DNA from: a bacterium
GTDB lineage: Bacteria; Patescibacteriota; Minisyncoccia; UBA6257; GWB1-50-10
Assembly: GCA_030647415.1 (NCBI GenBank)
Contig: JAUSKB010000025.1
Location: 1 to 37,479 of the forward strand
Direction of reading: 5' to 3'
DNA length: 37,479 nt
Shown: positions 1-9,269 of the stretch, piece by piece
Layout of the letters: each line of letters opens with the position of its first letter
Position numbering within the stretch: position 1 is the stretch's first letter
The notes under the pieces: model-generated
What the model saw: the letters and a program-made list of their open reading frames with translations, nothing else
The model's database searches: none
Told to the model about the DNA's origin: nothing
Program-made: the position numbers and the translations under genes

Positions 1-221
1 GCTCATGAGTCGCTGCCGCGGCTTCCGGAGCCGCGAATCGACGGAACTTTGGCTTCTGGCATGGGCGACGCATCAGAAAACGATCCGTTGCCGACCAAAA
101 AAATCAACCGAATTACTGCGTTAATCCCTCGCCCGAATAAGTCCTATATTGTTTCTGGTACCGAGGGATTCATTTTCTCGTTTAGGACGGCCGTCCTATT
201 TGGTAAAAGTTGACACGATAG

Positions 222-1076
222 GTGATCCATAGTGGCCTGATCACAAAGATATTCTCAATGCGCTATACTAAACCCATGACATCCCGCAGTGGGTTCTCGG
301 TGGTCGCGCTTCTCGCCATAGCCGGCGTTCTGGTGGTCGTCGGGGCGGGATATTACTGGTGGGATGCGACGAGCGGCCAGCGAGTCGCCTGCACCCAGGA
401 GGCGAAGATCTGCCCAGACGGGAGCACGGTGGGGCGCACTGGGCTGAAGTGCGAATTTACGGCATGTCCAGAAATCCCCGTGATGACGGGAGCGGAATGC
501 CAAGCGCGCGGGGGAGAGGTAGTAAACACGCTCGCTGGAACGCCTGGCTACCAGCCGTCGGAGGTACTCGGGGAAATTCGTGAGGCGAACTGTCCCTGCG
601 TGTGCGTGAAGCGCGCCGCAACCTCGACTGTGGGAACGGCGGATGACCAGTCGTACCAGGGGGTTATCGCGGAGTTCCTGACGCAGTGGCCGGAAATACA
701 GAAGACGGTTCCCTTCAAGCCCGTGCTCGGCTCGACAAGCTGGGGGGTCACCGCATTTCAATTTCTGACCGGAGACAAATCGCTCTTCCTCGTAGCGTTT
801 GAAGACGGGCACGTTGCAGCTGCAGCGATGGTGCAGATTGTAGCCACACCAGCCAAGAATCTTCGTTCTTTCTCGATTCTTAAAACCGTGCCACCCGACC
901 TGTTTCCACTCACCGCAGATGCCTGGTATGCGTTTCTACGGTATAGCGGTGATCCGTACAAAGCGAAAAACTTTGTGACGAGCGTAGTTCGCGGCACGGA
1001 GGTCATCACCTTCAATGGGTGGGTGGAGGTGCCGGAGAATCCATTTGTGTGGATGGCCCCCACGAAGGTTTTTTAG
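222..1076 (+). CDS. Hypothetical membrane-anchored, Cys-containing exported protein (start may be 276)
   Basis: ORF track; N-terminal hydrophobic segment GFSVVALLAIAGVLVVVGAGYYWW followed by a Cys-rich CTQEAKICPDGSTVGRTGLKCEFTACP segment. Confidence 0.6.
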   Translation: MIHSGLITKIFSMRYTKPMTSRSGFSVVALLAIAGVLVVVGAGYYWWDATSGQRVACTQEAKICPDGSTVGRTGLKCEFTACPEIPVMTGAECQARGGEVVNTLAGTPGYQPSEVLGEIREANCPCVCVKRAATSTVGTADDQSYQGVIAEFLTQWPEIQKTVPFKPVLGSTSWGVTAFQFLTGDKSLFLVAFEDGHVAAAAMVQIVATPAKNLRSFSILKTVPPDLFPLTADAWYAFLRYSGDPYKAKNFVTSVVRGTEVITFNGWVEVPENPFVWMAPTKVF

Positions 1077-1093
1077 GAAAGAGTTTGTACAGG

Positions 1094-1212
1094 AGTAGAT
1101 AGAGCTATCCACGACGGCACATCTCGGAGTCCCGCCACGGCGGGACGAGAGCGAGGGCGCTTCGCGAGCAATGCGGAGACGCCCGATGACGGAGGGGATA
1201 GCTCTATCTACT
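1094..1212. repeat. Inverted repeat with perfect 17-bp arms (AGTAGATAGAGCTATCC 1094-1110 / GGATAGCTCTATCTACT 1196-1212)
   Basis: Direct reading of both arms; the interior also holds a TCCCGCCACGGCGGGA hairpin. Confidence 0.85.
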
Positions 1213-1235
1213 GTTATCCACACCCCGCGCTCTAT

Positions 1236-1264
1236 TTGACATATTCGGAGGTTTCGGCGAGAAT
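1236..1264 (+). promoter_or_regulatory. Candidate sigma70-type promoter for the tuf-ribosomal operon
   Basis: TTGACA (1236-1241), 17-nt spacer, GAGAAT (1259-1264); followed by the IR GTAGTAATAAGGTCGAACCTACTAC. Confidence 0.4.
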
Positions 1265-1392
1265 ACCCCCACAGTAGTAATAAGGTCGAACCTACTACAT
1301 AACGAACAACAAACAACCAACGACGGACAACGGCAGGCAGCTGGCAGATTTTTGTCGGTTGTAGGTTGTTGGTCGTCAGTTACCCACTTTTT

Positions 1393-2592
1393 ATGGCAGA
1401 AAAAGAGAAGTTCCAGCGAACGAAGCCTCACGTGAACGTGGGGACCATCGGGCACGTGGACCACGGCAAGACCACCTTGACCGCGGCCATCACGCACGTG
1501 CTCCACATGAAAGGTCTGGCAAGGAAGGTGGAGACGGTCGACATGATCGACAACGCGCCGGAGGAGCGGGCGCGCGGCATCACGATCGCCCTCCACCACT
1601 CCGAGTATGAGTCCGAGAAGCGGCACTACGCGCACATCGACGCGCCCGGCCACGCGGACTACATCAAGAACATGATTACGGGAGCCGCCCAGATGGACGG
1701 CGCGGTGCTCGTGGTTTCCGCCGCAGACGGCCCCATGCCGCAGACGCGCGAGCACATCCTCCTGGCACGCCAGGTCGGCGTACCCGCCATCGTTGTGTTC
1801 CTCAATAAGTGCGATATGGTAGACGACCCCGAGCTCATCGACCTCGTGGAATCCGAGATACGAGAGCTTCTGAAAAAGTACCAGTTCCCAGGCGACACAA
1901 CCCCCATCATCCGCGGGTCGGCCCTGAAGGCGCTCGGAGCGAAGTCGCCGGATGACGAGGTAGCGAAGCCCATCCTTGAACTCATTGCGGCACTCGACAA
2001 CTTCATTCCGGAGCCGGTGCGCGACATCGACAAGCCGTTCCTGATGCCCATCGAGGACATCTTCTCGATTGAGGGTCGTGGCACCGTCGTGACCGGCCGC
2101 GCAGAGCGCGGCATCCTCAAGGTGAACGAGGAGGTCGAGGTGATTGGGCTCAAGCCCACGCAGAAGACGGTTGCAACCGGTATCGAGATGTTCCAGAAGC
2201 TCCTCGACGAGGCGCGCGCGGGCGATAACGTCGGAATCCTCCTGCGGGGTCTGAAGAAGGAGGATGTGGAGCGCGGTCAGGTCATCGCGAAGCCCGGTTC
2301 GGTCACCCCGCACACGGAGTTCACCGCGGAGATTTATGTGCTTTCGAAGGAAGAGGGCGGTCGGCACACCCCGTTCTTCAAAGGCTACAAGCCGCAGTTT
2401 TACATCCGGACGACCGATGTAACCGGCGAGGTGGTCCTCCCCGAGGGCACCGAGATGGTTATGCCGGGTGACACCGTCTCCATTACCGTGAAGCTCATCG
2501 CGCCGGTGGCGCTCGAAGAGAAGCAACGGTTCGCAATCAGAGAGGGAGGCAAAACGGTCGGGGCAGGTGCCGTCACGAAGATCATTAAGTAA
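1393..2592 (+). CDS. tuf: Elongation factor Tu
   Basis: [55 protein letters not shown]; start trimmed from the ORF track start at 1366. Confidence 0.97.
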   Translation: MAEKEKFQRTKPHVNVGTIGHVDHGKTTLTAAITHVLHMKGLARKVETVDMIDNAPEERARGITIALHHSEYESEKRHYAHIDAPGHADYIKNMITGAAQMDGAVLVVSAADGPMPQTREHILLARQVGVPAIVVFLNKCDMVDDPELIDLVESEIRELLKKYQFPGDTTPIIRGSALKALGAKSPDDEVAKPILELIAALDNFIPEPVRDIDKPFLMPIEDIFSIEGRGTVVTGRAERGILKVNEEVEVIGLKPTQKTVATGIEMFQKLLDEARAGDNVGILLRGLKKEDVERGQVIAKPGSVTPHTEFTAEIYVLSKEEGGRHTPFFKGYKPQFYIRTTDVTGEVVLPEGTEMVMPGDTVSITVKLIAPVALEEKQRFAIREGGKTVGAGAVTKIIK

Positions 2593-2684
2593 CTAACAAC
2601 CAACGACTGACGACCAACAACAGCCCACTTCAGAATTCGTTGTTGGTCGTAGGTTGTTGGTCGTAGGTTGTGCGTTAACCAGTC

Positions 2685-3020
2685 ATGGCAAGAAAAGACG
2701 AGGAACTTACAAAAGAACAACGCCTTCGACTTCGTGTCAAATCATATGACGCGAAGCTCATCGATAACTCGGTCCGGCAAATCATCGAGGCCATCCGCCG
2801 CCAGGGCGGCGAGGTGATCGGTCCGGTACCGCTCCCCACGGAATTCAAACGGTACACCGTAAACCGCTCGACGTTCGTGCATAAAAAGTCCGGGGAGCAG
2901 TTCGAGATGCGGGTGCACAAGCGCCTCATCGACATTCCGTCGCCGAGTCAGAAGATTATCGAATCGCTGACCGACCTGAACCTGCCCGCCGGTGTTGATG
3001 TGGAGATTAAGATGGGGTGA
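2685..3020 (+). CDS. rpsJ: 30S ribosomal protein S10
   Basis: LRLRVKSYDAKLIDNSVRQIIEA...GPVPLPTEFKRYTVNRSTFVHKKSGEQFEMRVHKRLIDI. Confidence 0.96.
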   Translation: MARKDEELTKEQRLRLRVKSYDAKLIDNSVRQIIEAIRRQGGEVIGPVPLPTEFKRYTVNRSTFVHKKSGEQFEMRVHKRLIDIPSPSQKIIESLTDLNLPAGVDVEIKMG

Positions 3021-3133
3021 TTGAGTGACCCAATCATGACAAAAACCCAGAATGGTCCAACACGATACCTTGACGGCGGAACCGTGGTAGGGTAGGATTT
3101 TCCTGGTTGGCCCGCGGCAATGCCGTATGAAGG

Positions 3134-3160
3134 ACAGCAGGGCGGTCCCCTGTTGTTTTT
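3134..3160 (+). terminator. Terminator/attenuator-like hairpin between rpsJ and rplC
   Basis: ACAGCAGGG-CGGT-CCCCTGTTGT followed by TTTT. Confidence 0.5.
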
Positions 3161-3168
3161 ATGTCACG

Positions 3169-3256
3169 AGGCTCGGCCTCGTGATGCCGAGGCCAGCAGG
3201 ACGAGGCGCGGGAGGCTCGGCCTCGTGATGCCGAGGCCAGCAGGACGAGGCGCGGA
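3169..3256. repeat. Tandem duplication, 2 x 44 bp GC-rich hairpin unit
   Basis: aggctcggcctcgtgatgccgaggccagcaggacgaggcgcgg occurs at 3169 and again at 3213. Confidence 0.9.
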
Positions 3257-3298
3257 AAATATGACGGATACCCCAGTTTTTGTATGTGCATATATAGT

Positions 3299-3757
3299 AT
3301 GTCAAAAATTCTTGCAAAGAAGATACGAATGACCCAGCTCTGGCGAAACGACGCCGTCCTGCCGGTTACCGTACTTTCCTATTGTGGCCTGGAAGCGCAA
3401 CTTCCGGCTTTTACCGAGCTTACGCCCGGCATGAAGGTGCGGATATCCGGTACCTCGAAGGGGAAGGGATACCAAGGTGTGGTGAAGCGGCATGGATTCC
3501 ACGGCGGACCAAAATCGCACGGGCAGAAGAACCGTCTTCGCGCTCCCGGATCAATCGGCAGCACTGCGCCGCAGCGGGTGATTAAGGGCCGCCGCATGGC
3601 CGGTCACATGGGCGCGGTTCGCGTGACGGTACGGAACCTTACCGTCGTCGCAGTTGATGCCGAAGCGCGGACCATATCGGTCCGCGGCGCCGTTCCAGGC
3701 ATGCGGGGGAGCAAAATCGAGATTCGGCAAGCTACAGCATTAAGCACTAAATCCTAA
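3299..3757 (+). CDS. rplC: 50S ribosomal protein L3, short form (152 aa)
   Basis: KIRMTQLW...VRISGTSKGKGYQGVVKRHGFHGGPKSHGQKNRLRAPGSIGSTAPQRVIKGRRMAGHMGAVRVTVRNLTVV; start moved to MSKILAKKIRMTQ. Confidence 0.93.
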   Translation: MSKILAKKIRMTQLWRNDAVLPVTVLSYCGLEAQLPAFTELTPGMKVRISGTSKGKGYQGVVKRHGFHGGPKSHGQKNRLRAPGSIGSTAPQRVIKGRRMAGHMGAVRVTVRNLTVVAVDAEARTISVRGAVPGMRGSKIEIRQATALSTKS

Positions 3758-3933
3758 ATTCGAAATCCTAAATGGTTCGACGAGCTCATCATCCCGAGCG
3801 AAGCCGAGGGACAAATCCAAAATCCTAATGATCCAATTCGAAACAATGCCTCGCTTCCCAGAATTTCGTTTAGAATTTCGGATTTCGATATTGTTTAGAG
3901 TTTAGAATTTCGGATTTAGAATTTACCAGTACC
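3742..3933. repeat. Family A intergenic inverted repeat (A1) with REP-like core GGTTCGACGAGCTCATCATCCCGAGCGAAGCCGAGGGA
   Basis: Left side aaatcctaaattcgaaatcctaaat; right side gaatttcgtttagaatttcggatttcgatattgtttagagtttagaatttcggatttagaattt. Confidence 0.75.
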
Positions 3934-3934
3934 T

Positions 3935-4633
3935 ATGCCAACCATTTCAATCATGAACCCAGATGGTGCCGAAGTCGGCACGATGAACCTGCCCGAGCGG
4001 CTTTTTGGCGTCCACTGGAACGCCGACTTGGTGCACCAGGTCATGGTCGCCGAGCGTTCGAACCGCCGACAGCCCCTCGCGCACACAAAGGACCGGAGCG
4101 AGGTTGCGGGCGGTGGGCGGAAGCCCTGGAAGCAGAAGCACACCGGTCGCGCGCGAGCAAGCTCGTCACGCTCGCCGCTTTGGTCCGGCGGTGGCATCAC
4201 GTTCGGGCCACGGAACGACCGCAATTTCACGAAGAAGGTGAACGTGAAGATGCGCCGCACGGCGCTCGCCGTCGTGCTCTCGCGGAAGCTCACGGATGGG
4301 GAAGTTCGAGTCGTCGACTCGTTCGTGCCTCGGGAGCCGAAGACCAAGGTGGTCGCCGCCATGCTTCGCCGCGTCGTCGGCGTCGCCGGTGAATCACTCT
4401 GTGTCGTTCCCGCGGGGAGCACCGCAGCATTCCGCGCGGCACGAAACATTCGGAAAACTGCCGTGGTCACGGCATCGGGCGTTAATCTCTCTGCGTGCCT
4501 CGAGCACCGATACCTCGTTTTCGACCGGAAGGGGCTCGACGCATTCATTGAAGCGCAAAACTCTAAGCACGAAGCCCGAAACCCTAAACAAATCCGAAAT
4601 ACGAAACCTCAAATCCGAAACAAATCCGTTTAG
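3935..4633 (+). CDS. rplD: 50S ribosomal protein L4 with repeat-encoded C-terminal tail
   Basis: RQPLAHTKDRSEVAGGGRKPWKQKHTGRARASSSRSPLWSGGGITFGPR is the L4 signature; tail NSKHEARNPKQIRNTKPQIRNKSV lies in a repeat. Confidence 0.94.
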   Translation: MPTISIMNPDGAEVGTMNLPERLFGVHWNADLVHQVMVAERSNRRQPLAHTKDRSEVAGGGRKPWKQKHTGRARASSSRSPLWSGGGITFGPRNDRNFTKKVNVKMRRTALAVVLSRKLTDGEVRVVDSFVPREPKTKVVAAMLRRVVGVAGESLCVVPAGSTAAFRAARNIRKTAVVTASGVNLSACLEHRYLVFDRKGLDAFIEAQNSKHEARNPKQIRNTKPQIRNKSV

Positions 4634-4694
4634 AATTTCGGATTTCGATATTGTTTAGAGTTTAGAATTTAGGATTTAGAATTTACCAGCAACT
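4557..4694. repeat. Family A intergenic inverted repeat (A2), L4-L23
   Basis: aagcacgaagcccgaaaccctaaacaaatccgaaatacgaaacctcaaatccgaaacaaatccg / tttagaatttcggatttcgatattgtttagagtttagaatttaggatttagaattt. Confidence 0.8.
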
Positions 4695-5024
4695 ATGGCA
4701 TCGAAACCAAAAACAGAACATTCCGGCGCATCTTCACCAGAGGCACTCGTCCGCTACATCGGCGTCATCGAACGCCCGCACATGAGCGAAAAGGCCTACC
4801 GGCTCGCCGCGTTACGTCAGTACGTGTTTGTTATCGGCAAGCGTGCCACGAAGCGGCAGGTCCAGGAGGCGGTTGAGCGTCGGTATGGTGTTACGGTAAT
4901 CGCGGTCCAGACCATGCGCGACCGGCGTAAGTCCCGCCGTTGGCGCGGGGTGGAGCGGACGCTGACGCCGCGGAAAAAGGCAATTGTCACCCTTCCCGAG
5001 GGTCAAAAGCTCGAACTCGCATGA
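4695..5024 (+). CDS. rplW: 50S ribosomal protein L23
   Basis: RPHMSEKAYRLAALRQYVFVIGKRATKRQVQEAVERRYGVTV. Confidence 0.92.
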   Translation: MASKPKTEHSGASSPEALVRYIGVIERPHMSEKAYRLAALRQYVFVIGKRATKRQVQEAVERRYGVTVIAVQTMRDRRKSRRWRGVERTLTPRKKAIVTLPEGQKLELA

Positions 5025-5845
5025 AATCCTACCATCCCAGCTCACCGGGCCGGCGGCAGATGACCGTCGTCGACTACTCGCCGCTCACGTCGGGCACGCC
5101 CCGGCGGAAGTCGCTCACGCATCGCATTACCCGCAAGGCAGGGCGCAACCACTCGGGCCGTATCACCGTTCGCCACCAGGGCGGCGGTGAGAAGCGGCTG
5201 TACCGTACCGTTGATTTCACCGGTGGTCCCGGTGGCGTGTCGGGGCAGGTGCTGTCCATTGAGTACGACCCGTACCGCACGGCATTTATCGCATTCGTTG
5301 CATACCGGAGTGGTGAGCGCCGCTATATCCTTGCGCCGGACGGCCTCGTAGCCGGGGAAACAATACTGAATGGTCCCGAGGCACCGCTCACCGTAGGCTG
5401 CCGGACCTCGCTTGGTCGGATTCCCGCCGGTTCGTTCGTGCACAACGTGGAGATTCGGCCGAACGGCGGCGGGCAGCTTGCGCGGTCCGCGGGCGTGTCG
5501 GTGCAAATCCTGGCTACCGAGGAGGGGCTCACGCTTCTGAAGCTCGCCTCGGGTGAGACGCGGAAGGTGCCCTCGGCGTGCGCCGCATCGATTGGCCAGG
5601 TATCGAACCGCGACCACAATCTCACCGTCTTCGGAAAAGCAGGCCGCTCGCGATGGGTCGGCATTCGCCCCACGGTCCGCGGCAAGGTCATGAACCCGCG
5701 CGACCACCCCTATGGCGGCGGCGAAGGCCGCACGCAACGCGGTACTCGACGTCCGAAGACGAAGTGGGGTAAAATCACCGGTGGTCGAAGGACACGCAAT
5801 CCGAAGAAGTGGTCAAGCGCGCTGATTGTGAAGCGCCGAAAATAA
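5021..5845 (+). CDS. rplB: 50S ribosomal protein L2
   Basis: SGRITVRHQGGGEKRLYRTVDF..., GRSRWVGIRPTVRGKVMNPRDHPYGGGEGR; ATGA overlap with the L23 stop; start trimmed from 4940. Confidence 0.96.
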   Translation: MKSYHPSSPGRRQMTVVDYSPLTSGTPRRKSLTHRITRKAGRNHSGRITVRHQGGGEKRLYRTVDFTGGPGGVSGQVLSIEYDPYRTAFIAFVAYRSGERRYILAPDGLVAGETILNGPEAPLTVGCRTSLGRIPAGSFVHNVEIRPNGGGQLARSAGVSVQILATEEGLTLLKLASGETRKVPSACAASIGQVSNRDHNLTVFGKAGRSRWVGIRPTVRGKVMNPRDHPYGGGEGRTQRGTRRPKTKWGKITGGRRTRNPKKWSSALIVKRRK

Positions 5846-5962
5846 TGTGATACCAATATGCTAATTCATTCGAATGATACAAATAATACGAATATGGGCC
5901 CCATCGAGCCATTCGTATGATTGGTATCATTCGTACCATTCGTATATTGGTATCGTAATCAA
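5846..5962. repeat. Family B intergenic inverted repeat (B1), L2-S19
   Basis: gataccaatatgctaattcattcgaatgatacaaataatacgaat / attcgtatgattggtatcattcgtaccattcgtatattggtatc. Confidence 0.85.
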
Positions 5963-6286
5963 ATGTCACGAAGCTCTAAAAAAGGCCCGTGGGTAGACCC
6001 CCGGCTCGTAGAAAAGATAGCAAAGCTCGGTGCGAAGCCGGGCGACCAGACGGTCATAAAGACCTGGTCACGGTCGTCGGAGCTCGCGCCCGAGATGGTC
6101 GGGCTCACGTTTGCCGTCCATAACGGGAAGGATTTCATCGAGGTCCGTGTGACAGAGGATATGGTTGGCCACCGCCTCGGTGAGTTCTCGCCGACCCGCA
6201 AGTTTATTCGGCACGGCGGGAAGATGCAGAAGGATCTCGAGCAGTCGAAGGCGGCCACGCCCGCCGCAACACCCGCGAAGAAATAG
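5963..6286 (+). CDS. rpsS: 30S ribosomal protein S19
   Basis: [15 protein letters not shown]...[50 protein letters not shown]. Confidence 0.96.
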   Translation: MSRSSKKGPWVDPRLVEKIAKLGAKPGDQTVIKTWSRSSELAPEMVGLTFAVHNGKDFIEVRVTEDMVGHRLGEFSPTRKFIRHGGKMQKDLEQSKAATPAATPAKK

Positions 6287-6433
6287 AGTAATCGCGAATA
6301 ATGCTAATGCAATCCGTAATAATGCGAATGAAACAAGTAATCACGAATAATGCGAATAGCAGATATAATAATGTGAATGAAATGCGCATGTATTCGCATT
6401 ATTTGAGTTAAATTAGCATTATTCGCGATTACT
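6287..6433. repeat. Family C intergenic inverted repeat (C1), S19-L22, perfect 22-bp terminal arms
   Basis: AGTAATCGCGAATAATGCTAAT at 6287-6308 and its exact reverse complement at 6412-6433; the left arm starts right after the S19 stop, the right arm ends 3 nt before the L22 ATG. Confidence 0.93.
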
Positions 6434-6436
6434 CCT

Positions 6437-6973
6437 ATGATTACCGCAACCGCAAAACTCCGCTATCTGAAGATTACGCCTCGCAAGGCGCGGTTCGTGG
6501 TGGACACGATTCGTGGGTGCTCGGTAAACGTTGCGGAGGCGCGGCTTTTAGTCTCCCCGCAGCGCTCGAGCGCACCGATTTTGAAGCTCCTCCGGTCCGC
6601 CGTTGCGAACGCGCGACAGAACGCGAAGCTCGACCCCGCAAAGCTCGTTATCACGGAGATCCGTGTCGACCAGGGGCCGAAGACAGGTCGCTGGATGCCG
6701 CGGGCCCGCGGTTCGGCGGGGCTTATTGAGCGGAAGAGCTGCCACATCTCGATCGTGCTCGCGGAATCGGCGACGGTGAAGTTGCCACGCTACACGATTG
6801 TTGCACCGGCGCACCCGATGAAGAAGAAGCACGAGCACAAGAAGGCGGGAAAGAGGAAGGTGCCGCACGCGGCGGCCGAGACGGGAGATACCGAGAAGCA
6901 CGATGAGGTCGGACCGGTGCCGAAACCCGGGAAGGGCTACCTGAAGCGGATGTTCCGGCGGAAGAGCGTGTAG
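6437..6973 (+). CDS. rplV: 50S ribosomal protein L22 with long charged C-terminal extension
   Basis: AKLRYLKITPRKARFVVDTIRG...RWMPRARGSAGLIERKSCHISIVL; extension HPMKKKHEHKKAGKRK...KRMFRRKSV. Confidence 0.93.
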   Translation: MITATAKLRYLKITPRKARFVVDTIRGCSVNVAEARLLVSPQRSSAPILKLLRSAVANARQNAKLDPAKLVITEIRVDQGPKTGRWMPRARGSAGLIERKSCHISIVLAESATVKLPRYTIVAPAHPMKKKHEHKKAGKRKVPHAAAETGDTEKHDEVGPVPKPGKGYLKRMFRRKSV

Positions 6974-6976
6974 TGC

Positions 6977-7086
6977 GATACCAATATGCTAATTCATTCG
7001 AATGATACGAATAATACGAATTATGGATGTGAATTGTGGAATATTCGTATGATTCGCATCATTCGTACCATTCGTATATTGGTATC
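6977..7086. repeat. Family B intergenic inverted repeat (B2), L22-S3
   Basis: Arms 6977-7021 and 7043-7086; nearly identical to B3 at 10727-10836. Confidence 0.9.
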
Positions 7087-7097
7087 ATAATCTCTCC

Positions 7098-7787
7098 ATG
7101 GCACAGAAAATCAACCCAAAGACCTTCCGGCTCGGTATCACGGTACCGTGGTCCAGTCGCTGGTTCTTCAAGAAGCCGAACCGATTTTTCCTCGAGGAGG
7201 ACCACGCCATCCGGACCTTTCTCATGGGAAAAGTGCGCGATGCCGGCATTGATGGCATCGACATCGAGCGGACCGGTCCGTCGGTCCGGGTCACTATCAA
7301 GGCGCACCGTCCCGGCCTCATCATCGGTCGCGGCGGCAAGGGCATCGAGGAGCTCCGTGACGGTCTCCTCGTCGCGCTCCGGAAACTTCGTGTGCGTCGG
7401 AAGGTGACGACACCGTCGACCCTACATCTCAACATCGAGGAGCTGAAGCGCGCCGAGGCATCGGCGCCAGTCGTCGCCCAGCAGGTTGCGACGGATCTCG
7501 AGCGGCGAATGCCGTTCCGCCGTTTGATGAAGCGGACGCTTGAGAATGTGATGCAGAACCGTGAGGTGAAGGGTGCGAAGGTTCGGCTGTCCGGTCGTCT
7601 GAACGGCGCGGAGATTTCCCGGAGCGAATGGAAGGCGATGGGTACGATGCCGCTACAGACGCTTCGCGCGAACATCGATTACGGGGAGGCGACCGCATTT
7701 AACACCTACGGCACCATCGGCGTGAAGGTGTGGATATACAAGGGCGAAATTTTCGAAAAATCCGAAGCACGAAGCACGAAACTCTAA
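7098..7787 (+). CDS. rpsC: 30S ribosomal protein S3
   Basis: KINPKTFRLGITVPWSSRWF..., GLIIGRGGKGIEELRDGL (KH domain), VRLSGRLNGAEISRSEW. Confidence 0.96.
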   Translation: MAQKINPKTFRLGITVPWSSRWFFKKPNRFFLEEDHAIRTFLMGKVRDAGIDGIDIERTGPSVRVTIKAHRPGLIIGRGGKGIEELRDGLLVALRKLRVRRKVTTPSTLHLNIEELKRAEASAPVVAQQVATDLERRMPFRRLMKRTLENVMQNREVKGAKVRLSGRLNGAEISRSEWKAMGTMPLQTLRANIDYGEATAFNTYGTIGVKVWIYKGEIFEKSEARSTKL

Positions 7788-7895
7788 ACAAATCCGAAAT
7801 ACGAAACCTCAAATCCGAAACGAATCCGTTTAGAATTTCGAATTTGGAATTTGTTTAGGATTTAGATATTAGGATTTAGATATTACATTTTCACC
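7767..7895. repeat. Family A intergenic inverted repeat (A3), S3-L16
   Basis: cgaagcacgaagcacgaaactctaaacaaatccgaaatacgaaacctcaaatccgaaacgaatccg / tttagaatttcgaatttggaatttgtttaggatttagatattaggattt. Confidence 0.8.
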
Positions 7896-8312
7896 ATGTT
7901 ACAGCCCAAGAAACAAAAACATCGAAAGCAGCAGAAGGGACGTTCGAAGTCCCGCCTCGTCGAGACACGCGGGCTTCGCGTCGCGTTCGGCTCGTACGGC
8001 CTCCAGGCGCTCCAGGCCGGCCGCATCTCCTCGCGCCAGATTGAGGCGGCACGGAAGGTCATCAGTCACACCATGGAGCGAGTCGGGAAGCTCTGGATTC
8101 GCATTTTTCCCGATAAGCCGATCACCAAGCTCCCACCCGAGGTCACGTTGGGCGGTGGCAAGGGCGAGGTCGACCACTATGTTTTCCAGGTCCGCCCTGG
8201 TCGAATTCTTTTCGAGCTCGACGGCGTCCCGGACGCGATTGCCCGCGAGGCGCTTCGGAAGGCAGGGCACAAACTGCCGGTGACCACGAAGATTGTCACG
8301 CGTATCGACTAA
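7896..8312 (+). CDS. rplP: 50S ribosomal protein L16
   Basis: [19 protein letters not shown]...FGSYGLQAL...[40 protein letters not shown]. Confidence 0.96.
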   Translation: MLQPKKQKHRKQQKGRSKSRLVETRGLRVAFGSYGLQALQAGRISSRQIEAARKVISHTMERVGKLWIRIFPDKPITKLPPEVTLGGGKGEVDHYVFQVRPGRILFELDGVPDAIAREALRKAGHKLPVTTKIVTRID

Positions 8313-8316
8313 CACC

Positions 8317-8544
8317 ATGAAATTACGGGACTTGAAACATGAACGGACGAAAAATGTCATCGAGCTCGGCGCAGAGCTTGTGAAAAGCCAGGTGCGCCTC
8401 GATGGGTTGCGCTTCGACCTCGTGCAGGGTAAGGTGAAGAACATTCGGGAAATTCGCGCGCTTCGGCGGATGATCGCCCAACTTCGCACCCTCATGGGCG
8501 AGGTTGCTGGGATAGCGCCGACGGTTCCCGGACAGAAGACCTAA
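8317..8544 (+). CDS. rpmC: 50S ribosomal protein L29
   Basis: [58 protein letters not shown]. Confidence 0.88.
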   Translation: MKLRDLKHERTKNVIELGAELVKSQVRLDGLRFDLVQGKVKNIREIRALRRMIAQLRTLMGEVAGIAPTVPGQKT

Positions 8545-8548
8545 GCAT

Positions 8549-8845
8549 ATGCGAATACTCACCGGAATCGTCACATCGGACAAGATGCAGAAGACCCGCG
8601 TTGTCGCCGTCACGCGGTCGGTGAAGCACCCGCGGTACCACAAGTACATCACGCGTACTTCGACGTTCAAGGCGCACGACGAGACGAACCAGTATCGGAC
8701 GGGCGACACGGTCGTCATCCGGGAGATTCGCCCGCGGTCGAAGGATAAGCGGTGGACGATAATCGCCCGAATACAGAACGCGAATCAGAGCGAATCAACG
8801 CGAATGTCCGCGAACGGCTCGGGTGATGTAGTGAGCGTCGAATGA
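8549..8845 (+). CDS. rpsQ: 30S ribosomal protein S17 with repeat-encoded C-terminal tail
   Basis: [69 protein letters not shown]. Confidence 0.93.
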   Translation: MRILTGIVTSDKMQKTRVVAVTRSVKHPRYHKYITRTSTFKAHDETNQYRTGDTVVIREIRPRSKDKRWTIIARIQNANQSESTRMSANGSGDVVSVE

Positions 8846-8895
8846 CATCCATGGCGATTCGATTCTATTCGTGGCAATTCGATAGCATTCGAGCG
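8770..8895. repeat. Family F intergenic inverted repeat (GCGAAT / ATTCG words), S17-L14
   Basis: acgcgaatcagagcgaatcaacgcgaatgtccgcgaacg / gcgattcgattctattcgtggcaattcgatagcattcgagcg. Confidence 0.65.
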
Positions 8896-8903
8896 ATCAA
8901 CGT

Positions 8904-9269
8904 ATGATACAAGAACGATCCATACTCAGAGTTGCAGACAATTCAGGCGCAAAGACGGTCCGGTGTTTTCGCGTGCTCGGGGGAAGCCGGAAGCGATACG
9001 CTCGGGTTGGCGACATCATCATCGCCTCGGTGCAGGTCGCGGAACCCCGGAAGCAGGTGAAGAAGAAGGACATCGTGCATGCTTTGATTGTCCGGCAGCG
9101 TGCGCCGATGCGGCGCCCCGATGGCTCACGGATTCGGTTCGATGACAATGCGGTCGTCTTAATCGAGAAGAACGAACCGCGCGCCACGCGCGTCTTCGGT
9201 CCCATCCCCCGGGAGATCAAGGAGCTGGGGTACGACACCATCGCGTCGCTCGCGGAGGAACTCGTATAG
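8904..9269 (+). CDS. rplN: 50S ribosomal protein L14
   Basis: MIQERSILRVADNSGAKTVRCFRVLGGSRKRYARVGDIIIASV...RVFGPIPREI. Confidence 0.96.
   Translation: MIQERSILRVADNSGAKTVRCFRVLGGSRKRYARVGDIIIASVQVAEPRKQVKKKDIVHALIVRQRAPMRRPDGSRIRFDDNAVVLIEKNEPRATRVFGPIPREIKELGYDTIASLAEELV

Noticed and set aside
1366-1392. N-terminal extension of EF-Tu (MLVVSYPLF)
   Set aside because: Encoded by the family D repeat; the conserved EF-Tu start is MAEKEKF at 1393.
1204-2526. 440-aa minus-strand ORF opposite tuf (and similar long antisense ORFs, e.g. 5042-5737, 14602-15354, 20590-21705, 22102-23118, 35815-36846)
   Set aside because: Mirror frames of GC-rich real genes; low-complexity Arg/His-rich translations with no recognisable domain.
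3120-3332. 70-aa ORF over the 44-bp tandem repeats
   Set aside because: Coding potential arises from the GC-rich duplication; no homology-like pattern.
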